A stretch of 64,000 nt of DNA from Chlorogloeopsis sp. ULAP01 (GCF_030381805.1 NZ_JAUDRH010000018.1:146333-210332); one strand, 5' to 3'; positions 25,827-35,410 are shown, counted from the first letter of the stretch. Translations and numbers: made by a program. Notes: generated from the letters alone by a model not told the origin.

Positions 25827-27071
25827 TCAGCCAACTTGTAAAACTTGCACTTGTTCTCCTGGAGAAATTAAAGTTTGACCTTCTATTAAAATTCCTAGAG
25901 CATTTGTTTGGGCAAGATTAATTAAATTGCCAGAACTTTGGTTTCCGCCTGCAAGTTGAAATTCGTATACTCCATCTTGTAAACGCAACTTACCCCAAAC
26001 ATAAGTTTCGCGCTTGCCATCTGATCGCAACTCATGGCGAGTAAATGCCTTAACAAATTTTGGTTGCCAACCTTCGCTGATTCCAGAAAGTTTTTTGATT
26101 GTCGGTTGTACAAATCGCCAAAAAGTTACCAATGCCGAAACAGGATTTCCTGGCAAACCAAAATATAATCGTGGAGTAGACATCTGATTTTCTTGAAAAG
26201 ATGCAACCGTAAGTGGTTTACCTGGTTTCATTGCTACGGCACGAATGTGAATTTTCCCTCCCAAAGACTCAATAATTTGTTCAACATAGTCATAATCTCC
26301 CACGGAGACGCCACCAGAAGAAATGATGATATCAGCTTTTGATATGGCATGAGTGATCGCCTCAGAGATAGCGATCGCTTCATCAGGGATAATTCCTAAC
26401 ATCAGTGGTTCTGCCCCACTCTGCCTTACCAAAGCTGCGAGAGCATACTGGTTGGAATCGACAATTTGTCCGGGTTGTAGGGGTTGTTCAGGAGTAACCA
26501 GTTCATTTCCTGTAGACAAAATTGCTACGTATGGGCGGCGATAAACTTTTACTTGACTACATTGAGCAGCAGCTAAAACGGCTATTTCTGGAGCACTCAG
26601 CATTATTCCCGCAGGTAGTAATTGTGTACCCGCTTTGTAGTAAGAGGCACGATATCTGACAAATTCTTGTGGTTTTGGTGCAGCTAGGATTGATACCCGA
26701 TTGTTCTGTCGCTGCGTTCGTTCTTGCATCACTATAGTATCCGCGCCTGCTGGCATTACCGCACCAGTGAAAATTCGCGCTGCTTGCCCTGGTTGAATAG
26801 TTGATTGGGGCTGATATCCGGCAGGGATTTCCTCAACAATTTCTAAGGTAATTGGGTGTTCTTGACTGGTGTACTGCACATCTGTGTAACGCACTGCATA
26901 ACCATCCATTGCTGAATTATCCCAATGGGGAAAGTCAAGCTGACTCGTTACAGGAGAAGCTAGAACGCGGCTATTGGCTGCTAGTAAATCTACAACTTCT
27001 GTATCGCGTTCAGGATCTAACGGCTGTACCAAATTAAAAATAGTTGTTTCTGCATCTTGAACTGACAGCAT
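25827..27071 (-). CDS. moeA: molybdopterin molybdenumtransferase MoeA
   Basis: 414 aa (E. coli MoeA is 411). It inserts Mo into adenylylated molybdopterin to make Moco, needed for nitrate reductase. The family landmarks are FPHWDNSAMDGYAVR, RIFTGAVMPAGADTIVMQE, SGGVSVGDYDYVEQ, AMKPGKPLTVA and FGLPGNPVSALVTF. Domain IV closes with LINLAQTNALGILIEG. No other Moco gene is adjacent, so it appears monocistronic. Confidence 0.96.
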   Translation of the reverse strand: MLSVQDAETTIFNLVQPLDPERDTEVVDLLAANSRVLASPVTSQLDFPHWDNSAMDGYAVRYTDVQYTSQEHPITLEIVEEIPAGYQPQSTIQPGQAARIFTGAVMPAGADTIVMQERTQRQNNRVSILAAPKPQEFVRYRASYYKAGTQLLPAGIMLSAPEIAVLAAAQCSQVKVYRRPYVAILSTGNELVTPEQPLQPGQIVDSNQYALAALVRQSGAEPLMLGIIPDEAIAISEAITHAISKADIIISSGGVSVGDYDYVEQIIESLGGKIHIRAVAMKPGKPLTVASFQENQMSTPRLYFGLPGNPVSALVTFWRFVQPTIKKLSGISEGWQPKFVKAFTRHELRSDGKRETYVWGKLRLQDGVYEFQLAGGNQSSGNLINLAQTNALGILIEGQTLISPGEQVQVLQVG

Positions 27072-27148
27072 GGTAAATAACTAGCAACAAAAGGAGATGA
27101 TGGACAGATGTATATTTATATCATTATCTTTGTGAAACTGCGCCAAAT

Positions 27149-27295
27149 TTCTTTCTTTGTGTCCTACCCTTACGGGTAGACACGTAGACGGACGTAGTCC
27201 GGCTTCAAGGTAGAGTAGTGGCTTCTGTAGACGGGCTTTGCCCGGCTTCCCGTAGGGTAAGTAGCCGCTCCGCGTCTAATGCGTCCTTTGTGGTT
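27149..27295. repeat. 147-bp GC-rich dispersed repeat, copy 2
   Basis: Matches 376-522 end to end with only a few substitutions, e.g. GCTCCGCGTCTAATGCG here versus GCTCCACGTCTAATGTG there. It lies in the 452-bp gap between moeA and hspA (27072-27523), which otherwise contains only the hspA regulatory region. Confidence 0.85.
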
Positions 27296-27452
27296 CGTTC
27301 CTCATATTGTTCCGTTAGAATTGTGTATTTACCGAACCAAAAATATATGAGGTTTCCACACCTTTTCTTAACTATAAATCATGGTCGGCAATCATCATTA
27401 ACTAAGTGATAAAAACCGAATTTACGCCCTAATTAATTACTAATAATATAGT

Positions 27453-27485
27453 AATCAAAGCAAGGATTTAACTCTTGCATTGATT
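27453..27485 (+). promoter_or_regulatory. 12-N9-12 inverted repeat upstream of hspA
   Basis: AATCAAAGCAAG and CTTGCATTGATT are arms with one mismatch, separated by 9 bp, ending 38 nt before the hspA ATG. The geometry resembles CIRCE (9-N9-9) but the sequence does not. An AT-rich inverted repeat in hspA leaders has been reported in other cyanobacteria, as I recall. It could be an operator or an RNA hairpin. Confidence 0.55.
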
Positions 27486-27523
27486 GGTGGGAACAACAAA
27501 ACTAACTCTAGGAAATAGACAAT

Positions 27524-27973
27524 ATGATTATTCGTTACAATCCCTGGCAAGAAATTAACACTCTCCAAAAACAAATCAACAGTTTATTTGAAGATACAAG
27601 AGTACCAACAACATTGTTTGCAAAAGATTCTATCAAAGTTCCTGCGGCAGAATTGCAAGAAACAAAAGATGCTATCCACTTGAAGTTAGAACTGCCAGGA
27701 ATTGAAGCTAAAGACTTGGATGTGAAGGTTACAGAAAATGCCGTATATGTTAGCGGTGAGCGCAAGTCTGAAAATAAAACTGAAGATAAAGGCTATACTC
27801 GCACTGAATTCCATTACGGCAAATTTCAACGTGTAATTCCTCTACCTGCTAAAATTCAAAATACTGATGTAAAAGCAGAATACAAAGATGGTATTTTGAA
27901 TTTATCACTGCCCAAAACTCAAGCAGAAAAGAATAAAGTCGTCAAAGTAAATTTGGAGCAAGACGCTGCTTAA
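27524..27973 (+). CDS. hspA: class A small heat shock protein HspA (Hsp20/alpha-crystallin)
   Basis: 149 aa, an ATP-independent holdase. The N terminus MIIRYNPWQEINTLQKQIN is typical of cyanobacterial HspA. The alpha-crystallin domain spans about residues 40-140 (VPAAELQETKDAIHLKLELP, YVSGERKSE, FHYGKFQRVIPLP, AEYKDGILNLSLPK). The conserved C-terminal I-x-I/V motif appears weak (VVKVNL). A 12-N9-12 inverted repeat precedes it and a strong terminator follows, so it is monocistronic. Confidence 0.95.
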   Translation: MIIRYNPWQEINTLQKQINSLFEDTRVPTTLFAKDSIKVPAAELQETKDAIHLKLELPGIEAKDLDVKVTENAVYVSGERKSENKTEDKGYTRTEFHYGKFQRVIPLPAKIQNTDVKAEYKDGILNLSLPKTQAEKNKVVKVNLEQDAA

Positions 27974-28059
27974 TTGACTTTAAATATCTATCAGTTAGCT
28001 GAGACTGAACAAATAACTTAAAAACTTAGTACCTCGTGTAATAGTGTGATGTGAAATTA

Positions 28060-28095
28060 AGCTTGGTTAGAGCAAACTAGCCAAGCTTTTTTTGT
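28060..28095 (+). terminator. Rho-independent terminator of hspA
   Basis: AAGCTTGGTTAG / CTAGCCAAGCTT stem with a 6-nt loop, followed by TTTTTTTG. It is 86 nt after the hspA stop. Confidence 0.9.
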
Positions 28096-28163
28096 TATTA
28101 CTCAGTGGCATATGCAAAAAGGTTGAATTTACATAGGATGACTATTTGATTTTTGAACAACAC

Positions 28164-28199
28164 GTAGGGTGTGTTATTGCAAAGCGTAACGCACCCTAC
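28164..28199. repeat. short GTAGGGTGTGTTA palindrome
   Basis: GTAGGGTGTGTTA / TAACGCACCCTAC, one mismatch, with a 10-nt loop. It is a compact relative of 7540-7617 and 41094-41162. The rest of the 27974-28385 gap has no other feature. Confidence 0.75.
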
Positions 28200-28385
28200 A
28201 AATACTGATTCCTATATCACTATGAATTGGGGAGTATTCTGTTTTTGCAAAAATCCCTACACCCTTCTAGGATATGGCGTCAAAATTGTGATGCTCCATC
28301 AATCGTGAGTTCTAAAGTGTAAGTTTTTTATTGGTTAAAAAACTATAGTAAAATTGCTACGATAATTATGAGTTTTACACCAATT

Positions 28386-28961
28386 TTAAGGTTCTATTTC
28401 TGGCCAAAGTCGCTCTAATTGACGTCGCCAAGCAGCTAAAGTTTCTTCTCTTCCTTGTGAAGTTTGATTTTCGTCTCCCATTAAACCTTCTGCGTAAAAA
28501 CGTTCCAGGTTTTGCATGGTAAACTCTAGAGTTTGACCTTGCATTTTTGCTGCTAAGATAATTTGTCGAACGCGACTTTCAACTAACCGATTAAAGACAT
28601 CATCTAAACCAACTTCTTGTAAAGAAATAAGTTGAGCGATCGCATCACGCAAATCTTCTACACTTAAACTACTACAGTTATGCTGAAATACCCCCCAGAT
28701 TACACCTTGGTGTGAGGCATAGCGTACTTGGAGAGTTTCATCAAAGTTGGCTTCTAAAAACTGTTCTAAAAATGGTCTAGCCTGTTGTGCTGGTACAATA
28801 GGTAGCAAAACTCGCAACCAACTTTCATCATCCGAAAGTAGTACTAATAAACGAAAAGCAGGAGTTTCTACTTGCCAAGAACCAGGTGCGATCGCAACAG
28901 TTGCCTCTGCACTAAATAATTCTGCCAGTGTACCTGCAATTTCTGTAGGTGTCATAATCAT
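28386..28961 (-). CDS. conserved cyanobacterial protein, unknown function
   Basis: 191-aa soluble protein (189 if the second ATG is used). The N-terminal half alternates strands and helices (AFRLLVLLSDDESWLRVLLP, FLEANFDETLQVRYA, GVIWGVFQHN), reminiscent of chaperone-like YbjN/CesT folds. The C-terminal half is helical and charged, ending LAAWRRQLERLWPEIEP. I do not recognise the family, and the fold comparison is only an impression. It has no close neighbour on its strand. Confidence 0.75.
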   Translation of the reverse strand: MIMTPTEIAGTLAELFSAEATVAIAPGSWQVETPAFRLLVLLSDDESWLRVLLPIVPAQQARPFLEQFLEANFDETLQVRYASHQGVIWGVFQHNCSSLSVEDLRDAIAQLISLQEVGLDDVFNRLVESRVRQIILAAKMQGQTLEFTMQNLERFYAEGLMGDENQTSQGREETLAAWRRQLERLWPEIEP

Positions 28962-29064
28962 TTTTTTGCGTCATTATCTAGCCTACCGCAGCTTAGGTAT
29001 TCTTGCGATCGTTAATTAAAAATAAGCTCCTCGACTTCTTAAAGAAGTAGGAGATCTGTGTCTT

Positions 29065-30000
29065 TTAATCATTTATTTTCTTATAAATTAAAAATACTGA
29101 ACCAATTGGCCCTGTATTTTCTACATAAATTTTATTATCATAAAATAATCCTGGAGATTGACCTCCATCAAATAACATACCTTCTTGAATTTTACCTAAA
29201 CAATTCTGACGGGTAATTCCTTCTAATACATCATCAAACATATCTGGTAAAAGTTCTTGATTGAGTTGAGAAACTTCAATATCTGAATTAGCTTTAATAT
29301 CATTAACTAAGAAAACTACATAACCTTTGTTAGTAATTGCTACCATTGAGCGATTGGTTGCAACTTTACAAGCAAATTCACCTAAATTTACACAAATATC
29401 TTTGAACTGACCACTACTATAAAATCTACCATTACCACCCACAATATTGTAGTTGAGAATATCATTATTTCTTCTTCCTGTCTGAATCGTGGCTTGGCGT
29501 TGCTGTGGTTTGCCTGCTGAAATTCCGAAGGAAGATCGCTTATTTTTAAATGCACCTGAATATTCGTATCCACGAGAAATATTTAATCCTTGGGGTTTAT
29601 TTTCAGTATCTATATAATCGGCATTAATCGCCGCAATCGGTGCTTGCCCGTTTAACTTAGCATTTTCACCAGTAATTAATTCATTAAACATTTTTGGCAC
29701 ATATGCTTTGCGCAGTTTTCCCTGATTATCTTTTGCATAAAGACGATGAGCCAAACCAACATTCACTTTAAAATCTAGTGCTTCAGATTTGGGATTAAAA
29801 ATGATTACATGATTAATTCCTCTTACAGATTTTTTCCCTTGATTATCAGTCTTGAAAAAACTAATACTGAATTTTTCATCTTCTCCAGGACATTTTTGAG
29901 ATGCTTCTGTTGCTGAATTGAACTCAATTTCTTGACAACCAGATAATAAACCTATAGTAACTATTAAGATAGACAACCAAAATAGATGTTTGATGTACAT
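29065..30000 (-). CDS. phosphodiester glycosidase (NAGPA/DUF2233) family lipoprotein
   Basis: 311 aa. The N terminus has a lipoprotein signal with lipobox LLSGC (Cys22), so it is probably anchored in an envelope membrane. The body has the NAGPA-domain pattern: AAINADYIDTENKPQGLNIS, a GxxxSFGIS segment, and near the end MLFDGGQSPGLFYDN, the counterpart of the LDGGGSS motif. Characterised members remove GlcNAc from phosphodiester-linked sugars; the bacterial substrate here is unknown. Codon use is AT-rich compared with its neighbours. Confidence 0.8.
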   Translation of the reverse strand: MYIKHLFWLSILIVTIGLLSGCQEIEFNSATEASQKCPGEDEKFSISFFKTDNQGKKSVRGINHVIIFNPKSEALDFKVNVGLAHRLYAKDNQGKLRKAYVPKMFNELITGENAKLNGQAPIAAINADYIDTENKPQGLNISRGYEYSGAFKNKRSSFGISAGKPQQRQATIQTGRRNNDILNYNIVGGNGRFYSSGQFKDICVNLGEFACKVATNRSMVAITNKGYVVFLVNDIKANSDIEVSQLNQELLPDMFDDVLEGITRQNCLGKIQEGMLFDGGQSPGLFYDNKIYVENTGPIGSVFLIYKKIND

Positions 30001-30097
30001 ATTGTTTATAACTTTGACTTTTTAGTTGAACTTTACGGACATAAGGAGTTAAAGTAAAGCCTTGTAAAGGCTTTTTGGCACCTTACTAATAAGTTTT

Positions 30098-30514
30098 ATG
30101 AATAAAGCTGTTGTCTGGGTACATGGAGACTGCTTAAGTCCGTACAACCCCGCATTACAAGAATATACTGATGCACCTGCTATTTGGGTATGGGACGATG
30201 TGTTAATAGAGGAATGGCAACTTAGTCTCAAACGCATCGCTTTTATCTACGAATGCTTATTAGAGTTACCCATAATTATCCGACGCGGTAATGTAGCGCA
30301 AGAAGTTTTAGCTTTTGCGAAAGAGCATAATGCCAATAAAGTAGTAACATCAGATAGCCCAAGTCCTCGCTTTAGTGCTATTTACGATGAAATTGAACTT
30401 TCTGTAGAATTAGAAATTTTTGAAGTAGAGCCGTTTTTTGATTATGACGGATATATTGACCTTAAGCGTTTCTCTCGATACTGGAAAGTCGCTGAAAGGT
30501 ATGTATTTGAATAA
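30098..30514 (+). CDS. photolyase N-terminal-like alpha/beta protein
   Basis: 138-aa single-domain protein. AVVWVHGDCLSPYNPALQ, then APAIWVWDD, LLELPIIIRRGNVAQEVLAF and VVTSDSPSPRF follow the order of the antenna-binding alpha/beta domain of photolyases (VVWFRRDLRLxDNPAL). The FAD-binding helical domain is missing. Small proteins of this type occur in cyanobacteria but their role is unknown. The similarity is weak enough that another Rossmann-like fold is possible. Confidence 0.55.
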   Translation: MNKAVVWVHGDCLSPYNPALQEYTDAPAIWVWDDVLIEEWQLSLKRIAFIYECLLELPIIIRRGNVAQEVLAFAKEHNANKVVTSDSPSPRFSAIYDEIELSVELEIFEVEPFFDYDGYIDLKRFSRYWKVAERYVFE

Positions 30515-30653
30515 TTACAGGATTTCTTTTTCTAATCTTTTTCCTTAAAAGACAAAAAACAAAAAATAGAGATATAGAGACACGAAATTCACGTCTCTAC
30601 ATTAAACAATTCATAAATAAATCATCAAAATATAAAGCCAAAAAGAATATTTC

Positions 30654-31784
30654 CTAACTATTCACCTCTCTCAATTGTGAAGTTTGTAGTCTATCCATCC
30701 ACTTTGCTAAATAGACTCGATTTAGCCTTTGTTCTTCTGGATTTTCAGTATCCGCAGGATAAGGCATTAATCCTACAATTGCGGCGGTAGTAACGCAGAA
30801 CATTGACTTTTGGAACGTCATACAAATTTGTACCCGCAAATCATCTTCTCCCCTAAGGCTGCGACGATAAACTTCATGCAAATACTCTGGGAGAAAATGG
30901 CGCATATCCTGCATTAACAAGGTAGGAGGAATACCTGCGCCGCCAATAGGTAACGGATCGGCATACAAAGCGCCATACTGAAATCGAGCTTGATCTGGCG
31001 GAACTTGATAGGCTTGAGCATTGAATGAAACTGTACCAGGAAAAGGTGTTCCTCGGAAGAAAACTGCCTCTACATAAGGCACTGCTGTATCTGCAAGGAA
31101 TGTCAAACCCACACTTGCAGGAATAATGTCATAAACTTTATCTTTAATTTTAACGGAGTAGGTAATTGGCTTATTGGCATTCGCCACCAAACCTGCTTTA
31201 ATGTGGTCTACCACTTGGGGAATTGATTTGATTTCACCTCGATCATAACGGTCTGATAAATCAAGAAAAATATCAGCCATTACTCTCCAAAATTGTCCCA
31301 AACCACTATAGTAGGCAGAAACGCGTAACTGCTCAGTTAAAAAATCAGGAAAAAGTTGATTAACTCCCATCACAATGGGATTGTTTTTAAATTTAGCTTG
31401 AATAACAGCTTGTGCTCTTTGCTGAAATTCTTTTGTATCTAAATATTTATCCAAACCGCCGCCACCATGCCATAACATTGCTTTTAGACAATATTCGGCA
31501 TATTCAAAATTAATTCTGTCATGTGACCAATGACGAAGTAACTTTTGAAAAGAAACTTCTCCGTTAAAGTATTTAAAAAATGGAAAGAATACTAAAAATT
31601 GATTTTCGGCAATATAAATAAGATTTTTAGAGTAGGCATCTAAAACTACACCATAGCTTTTAAGAATCCCTACTACTTCTAATACGTTTTCGGCGGTATT
31701 AGGAAGTAATGTTCCTCCTGATTCCAGACGCTCGATATACTCAGCTAATGGATGTTTAGTAGGTTTATTTGCAGCAGTTACCAT
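30654..31784 (-). CDS. cupB: CO2 hydration protein CupB/ChpX
   Basis: 376-aa subunit of a specialised NDH-1 complex that converts CO2 to bicarbonate at the thylakoid membrane. Recognisable segments are FLVFFPFFKYFNGEVSFQKL, RHWSHDRINFEYAEYCLKAM with WHGGGGLDKYLD, SAYYSGLGQFWRVMADIFLD and DMRHFLPEYLHEVYRRSLRG. The length fits ChpX/CupB, which is shorter than CupA/ChpY. It is the last gene of the leftward ndhF-ndhD-cupB group next to the carboxysome operon, which supports the constitutive low-affinity system. CupA cannot be fully excluded. Confidence 0.9.
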   Translation of the reverse strand: MVTAANKPTKHPLAEYIERLESGGTLLPNTAENVLEVVGILKSYGVVLDAYSKNLIYIAENQFLVFFPFFKYFNGEVSFQKLLRHWSHDRINFEYAEYCLKAMLWHGGGGLDKYLDTKEFQQRAQAVIQAKFKNNPIVMGVNQLFPDFLTEQLRVSAYYSGLGQFWRVMADIFLDLSDRYDRGEIKSIPQVVDHIKAGLVANANKPITYSVKIKDKVYDIIPASVGLTFLADTAVPYVEAVFFRGTPFPGTVSFNAQAYQVPPDQARFQYGALYADPLPIGGAGIPPTLLMQDMRHFLPEYLHEVYRRSLRGEDDLRVQICMTFQKSMFCVTTAAIVGLMPYPADTENPEEQRLNRVYLAKWMDRLQTSQLREVNS

Positions 31785-31802
31785 TGCACAATTCTCCTAA
31801 AA

Positions 31803-31886
31803 ATGGGAGCGGTAGTTGTTAGTAGATAGTGGATAGTGGATAGTAGTTAGTGGTCTACAACCAACTAATAACTACTAACTACTAAC
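31803..31886. repeat. heptamer repeat block between cupB and ndhD
   Basis: GTTAGTAGATAGTGGATAGT on the left arm and AACTAATAACTACTAACTAC on the right form a long dyad around GGTCTACAACC. A typical short tandem repeat of heterocystous strains that could form a hairpin in the mRNA. Confidence 0.75.
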
Positions 31887-33401
31887 TTAATGACCAATAA
31901 CTAAATTTGTACTTTTTGCCTTTACCAAAGAAACATTGGCAACAACACTTTGAGTATTTACCATTGCTGTGGTTGTTGCTTCCGTCCAACGTATTAACCA
32001 ATTTGGTTGAATACCGAAAACTACAATCAGCACAGCTAAGACAATAGCAGGAGCGCGATCGCTCCAGTAAACTCTTGGCAAGCTGATTACTTGGGCAGAC
32101 AAGCGTCCAAAAAAGGCGCGATTCATCAAAATCAAGAAGTAAACGGCTGTTAAACCAGTACCAATCATGCACAACAAAGTCTGTACAGGATAAACTGCAA
32201 AACTGCTGCGAAACACTACAAATTCAGCAATAAATCCAAACATTCCTGGTATACCTGCGCTAGCCATCACACCCAACACCATCAAGCTACCAATGACAGG
32301 CATCCCTCGTTCTGGGTTAAACAGCCCTCGAAGTACGTCTAAATTGCGACTTCCGGCTTTTTTATACACAATTCCTACTAGCAAAAACAGCAGCGCAGAA
32401 ATTAAACCGTGGCTGATCATTTGCATAACTGTTGCCAAAATGCTCAAAGGCGTAGCAGCAGCCGCAGCAATCAGTACAAAACCCATATGCCCAATGGAAC
32501 TGTACGCCACCATTTTTTTCATGTCTTTTTGGGCGATCGCACAGGATGCACCATACAGCACGCTCACCACTGCCCAAGTTGCCAAACTAGGAGCGAGAAC
32601 ACTCCAAGCTTCTGGCAACAAGTACAAACCAAAGCGAATTAAGCCGTAAGTTCCCAGCTTTAACAATACCCCAGCCAATAAGACTGAAATTGGTGTCGAA
32701 GCTTCGACGTGGGCATCTGGTAACCAAGTATGAAAGGGAACCAAAGGCATCTTGATGCCAAAACCAATTAAAATTCCTACCAGCAGGATAATTTGTGTAG
32801 CTACAGGTAGAGCAGAAGTATTTAACGTCTCCATTGCAAAGCTAGGAGAGCCACTCAGCCACACCATGCCCAGGAAGCTTGCTAAAATCAAAATTCCAGA
32901 AACGGCGGTGTAAATCAAAAATTTTGTTGCTGCATATCCCCGCCGTTCACCACCCCAAATGGCAATTAGTAAATAAAGGGGAATCAACTCCAGTTCATAA
33001 AACAGGAAAAATAGCAGTAAATCCTGTGCTAGAAATGCGCCGGTGACACCAGCACTTAACAAAAGAAGCAAGCAGTAATAAAATCGAGGTCTTTGTAAGT
33101 CTTCATCACTGCTGTATATGGCTACACAAGTCAACACTCCATTTAACAACAGCAACGGCAAAGACAAACCGTCTATTCCCAAATGGTAGTTTAAACCCAA
33201 AGCATCTATCCAAGGTAGGAATTCGCCGAATTGTTGACTTGTTAATGTTGGATCAAACTTGGTGGTTAAAACAATATTCCATAAAAATGCAAGACTGGCA
33301 AATCCCAAAGCTATACGACGAGGTAGTTTGGCAATACCAGAAGGTAAGACACTCATTAAAGCCGCACCTAATAACGGCAGTAAAATCAAAGCACTGAGCA
33401 T
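31887..33401 (-). CDS. ndhD4: NDH-1 CO2-uptake subunit NdhD (D3/D4 type)
   Basis: 504-aa antiporter-like subunit with about 14 membrane helices. FLPWIDALGLNYHLGIDGLS, the buried Glu in FFLFYELELIPLYLLI, and KMPLVPFHTWLPDAHVEAST are hallmarks, as is the later DMKKMVAYSSIGHMGFV. In NDH-1MS/MS' complexes NdhD3 or NdhD4 pairs with NdhF3/F4 and Cup. The neighbouring CupB-length protein favours D4. It is separated from ndhF by 152 bp containing a palindromic repeat. Confidence 0.9.
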   Translation of the reverse strand: MLSALILLPLLGAALMSVLPSGIAKLPRRIALGFASLAFLWNIVLTTKFDPTLTSQQFGEFLPWIDALGLNYHLGIDGLSLPLLLLNGVLTCVAIYSSDEDLQRPRFYYCLLLLLSAGVTGAFLAQDLLLFFLFYELELIPLYLLIAIWGGERRGYAATKFLIYTAVSGILILASFLGMVWLSGSPSFAMETLNTSALPVATQIILLVGILIGFGIKMPLVPFHTWLPDAHVEASTPISVLLAGVLLKLGTYGLIRFGLYLLPEAWSVLAPSLATWAVVSVLYGASCAIAQKDMKKMVAYSSIGHMGFVLIAAAAATPLSILATVMQMISHGLISALLFLLVGIVYKKAGSRNLDVLRGLFNPERGMPVIGSLMVLGVMASAGIPGMFGFIAEFVVFRSSFAVYPVQTLLCMIGTGLTAVYFLILMNRAFFGRLSAQVISLPRVYWSDRAPAIVLAVLIVVFGIQPNWLIRWTEATTTAMVNTQSVVANVSLVKAKSTNLVIGH

Positions 33402-33454
33402 AGGAACTAGGGACTAGGGATTGGGGAGGATAGAAAGAGGTGGCATAACTACTG

Positions 33455-33521
33455 TACGGGCAGGTTTAGAATATAAATTGTCTGTTTCAACCGTTCATAT
33501 AATCGGCAAAACCCGCCCCTA
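33455..33521. repeat. palindromic element between ndhF and ndhD
   Basis: TACGGGCAGGTTTAG and CGGCAAAACCCGCCCCTA are imperfect arms, related to the perfect element at 14381-14439. It lies inside the ndhF-ndhD transcript, if the genes are co-transcribed. Confidence 0.65.
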
Positions 33522-33553
33522 CTAACTACTAACCAATAACCAATGACTATTGA

Positions 33554-35410
33554 CTAAAAAGGCAAATTTTCCAATAAACCTAATGACCAGCTAATAAAGA
33601 AACCTAAGATACTAATACCCAAGAGTATAGTTAGTAGGTAACCTTGAGATTGACCAGAAATACTGTATTTCAAACTTTGCCCACCGAACATAGTTGCAAA
33701 ACCAACTAAGTTAACCAAGCCATCTACCAAATAGCGATCGCTCCAAGCTGAAATTTTAGAAAGCAGCCCAACAGCACCAACTACTGTCACCCGATAAATT
33801 TGGTCAATGTAAAAGTCATACCCCAACAAATCTTGGAAAAATCTCCAAATCAAGACTCTCGAACGTGACCAAGCTTTGTGTAAATAGATTGTAGAGCCGA
33901 TCGCTACTCCTGATAAAGTAGACAAAACTAATGTCGATACTACAAACACATTGACACTTTCCCAGGTTGGCAGCAAATACCACTGCTGTAACATCACGGG
34001 TAATAACAAAGTTACTACTGTCAAAGATACCATTGGCAATGCCATCGGCCAGTGAACTTCTGGAGCACGACGAGTTTTCTGTTGCGGTTCACCCCAAAAT
34101 ACCAATCGAAATACCCGCGTCAAATTCAATGCTGTCAATCCATTGACAAGTACCAATACCCACAATACCCAAGGATTAACTACAACTAAGCCATCAGCCC
34201 AAGATAGCATTGCCCAAAAGCTTCCTAAAGGCAACAGCGATACCATTCCAGCTGCACCGACAATAAAAGCGGAGGTAGTCGCTGGCATTCGTGACCACAA
34301 ACCACCCATTTCTGTTAAATCTTGAGAAGTCGTGGTGTATATCACCGAACCTGCGCTCATAAATAACAACGCTTTGGCTATTCCATGGGTAAATAGCAAA
34401 ATCAGGGCTACTCCCCCTTGCTGCAACCCTACTGCCAAAAACACCAACCCCATGTATGCACTGGTGGAATGAGATAAAGCACGCTTAATATCAGTTTGGG
34501 CGATCGATACCAAAGAAGCGCCAATTGCCGTTACTGTTCCGATCATAACCAAAGCATTTAAAGCGATCGGTGACAGCGCTAAAATTGGCTGCAACTTGTA
34601 GAGTACATATGCACCTCCAGCTACTACCATTGAGTTTCGCATCACAGAAGCTGGATTGGGGCCTTCCATCGCCTCATCTAACCATAAATGTAAAGGAAAT
34701 TGAGCGCATTTACCCGCAGGCCCCGCAATTAGTGCCAACCCCAACAAACTAGATGTTAAAGGACTTAACTGTGCTGTTTGCGCCCATTCATATAAATCTG
34801 AAAAATTTAAACTGCCTGCTTTTGTCGAAAGGGTTACCACTCCCATCAGCAGCAGCAAATCTCCTACGCGCTTAGTTAAAAAAGCATCTCGTGCTGCTGT
34901 CACCACCAACGGTTGCGCATACCAAAATCCTACCAGCAGGTAAGTAGAAAGCGTCAGCATCTCTAGCAACGCGTAGCTGAGAAATAAGGAGTCACTGATC
35001 GCTAAACCACTGAGCGCTGCTTCAAAAAATCCCATTAAGGCAAAGAACCGGGCTAAAGCCCAATCCTTTTCCATGTAACCCAAAGCATAAATCTGTGCGA
35101 GTAAACTTAGTCCTGCGATTAAAACTGTTGCTCCAACACTTACTGGTGAAATTTCCAAAGCAAAGGAGATTTTCAAATCCGCAGCACTAAACCAGGTGAC
35201 AACAAAATTTTCTTGTCCTCTATCCCAAATATGTTTGAAGACAAACAAGCTATGAACAAAACTTAAAATTGTTGTCAATACATTAAAATAAGCTGCGGGT
35301 CTTGGGCCTGTACGCCGAACTATTCCCATAGCCCAAGGTAAAGTTAGCAATGCTCCTAATAAGCTATAAAACGGTATCCACCAAGTTGTTGAGAACAGAA
35401 ATTGGTTCAT
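33554..35410 (-). CDS. ndhF4: NDH-1 CO2-uptake subunit NdhF (F3/F4 type)
   Basis: 618-aa membrane subunit at the distal end of the NDH-1MS membrane arm. It has about 16 hydrophobic helices. Conserved stretches are MGFFEAALSGLAISDSLFLS, KRVGDLLLLMGVVTL, GKCAQFPLHLWLDEAMEGP with NPASVMRNSMVVAGGAYVL, and DIKRALSHSTSAYMGLVFLA. The long C-terminal transverse-helix region is present. First gene of the leftward ndhF-ndhD-cupB group, divergent from ccmK2. Confidence 0.92.
   Translation of the reverse strand: MNQFLFSTTWWIPFYSLLGALLTLPWAMGIVRRTGPRPAAYFNVLTTILSFVHSLFVFKHIWDRGQENFVVTWFSAADLKISFALEISPVSVGATVLIAGLSLLAQIYALGYMEKDWALARFFALMGFFEAALSGLAISDSLFLSYALLEMLTLSTYLLVGFWYAQPLVVTAARDAFLTKRVGDLLLLMGVVTLSTKAGSLNFSDLYEWAQTAQLSPLTSSLLGLALIAGPAGKCAQFPLHLWLDEAMEGPNPASVMRNSMVVAGGAYVLYKLQPILALSPIALNALVMIGTVTAIGASLVSIAQTDIKRALSHSTSAYMGLVFLAVGLQQGGVALILLFTHGIAKALLFMSAGSVIYTTTSQDLTEMGGLWSRMPATTSAFIVGAAGMVSLLPLGSFWAMLSWADGLVVVNPWVLWVLVLVNGLTALNLTRVFRLVFWGEPQQKTRRAPEVHWPMALPMVSLTVVTLLLPVMLQQWYLLPTWESVNVFVVSTLVLSTLSGVAIGSTIYLHKAWSRSRVLIWRFFQDLLGYDFYIDQIYRVTVVGAVGLLSKISAWSDRYLVDGLVNLVGFATMFGGQSLKYSISGQSQGYLLTILLGISILGFFISWSLGLLENLPF

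Noticed and set aside
25543..25878. 111-codon frame overlapping the moeA 3' end
   Set aside because: Purine- and pyrimidine-rich repeat DNA, overlaps moeA antisense, and has no recognisable protein features.
31803..31886. Small RNA gene suggested by a long dyad
   Set aside because: The dyad consists of TAGTTAG/AACTACT heptamers, which occur in many gaps here and are ordinary short repeats.
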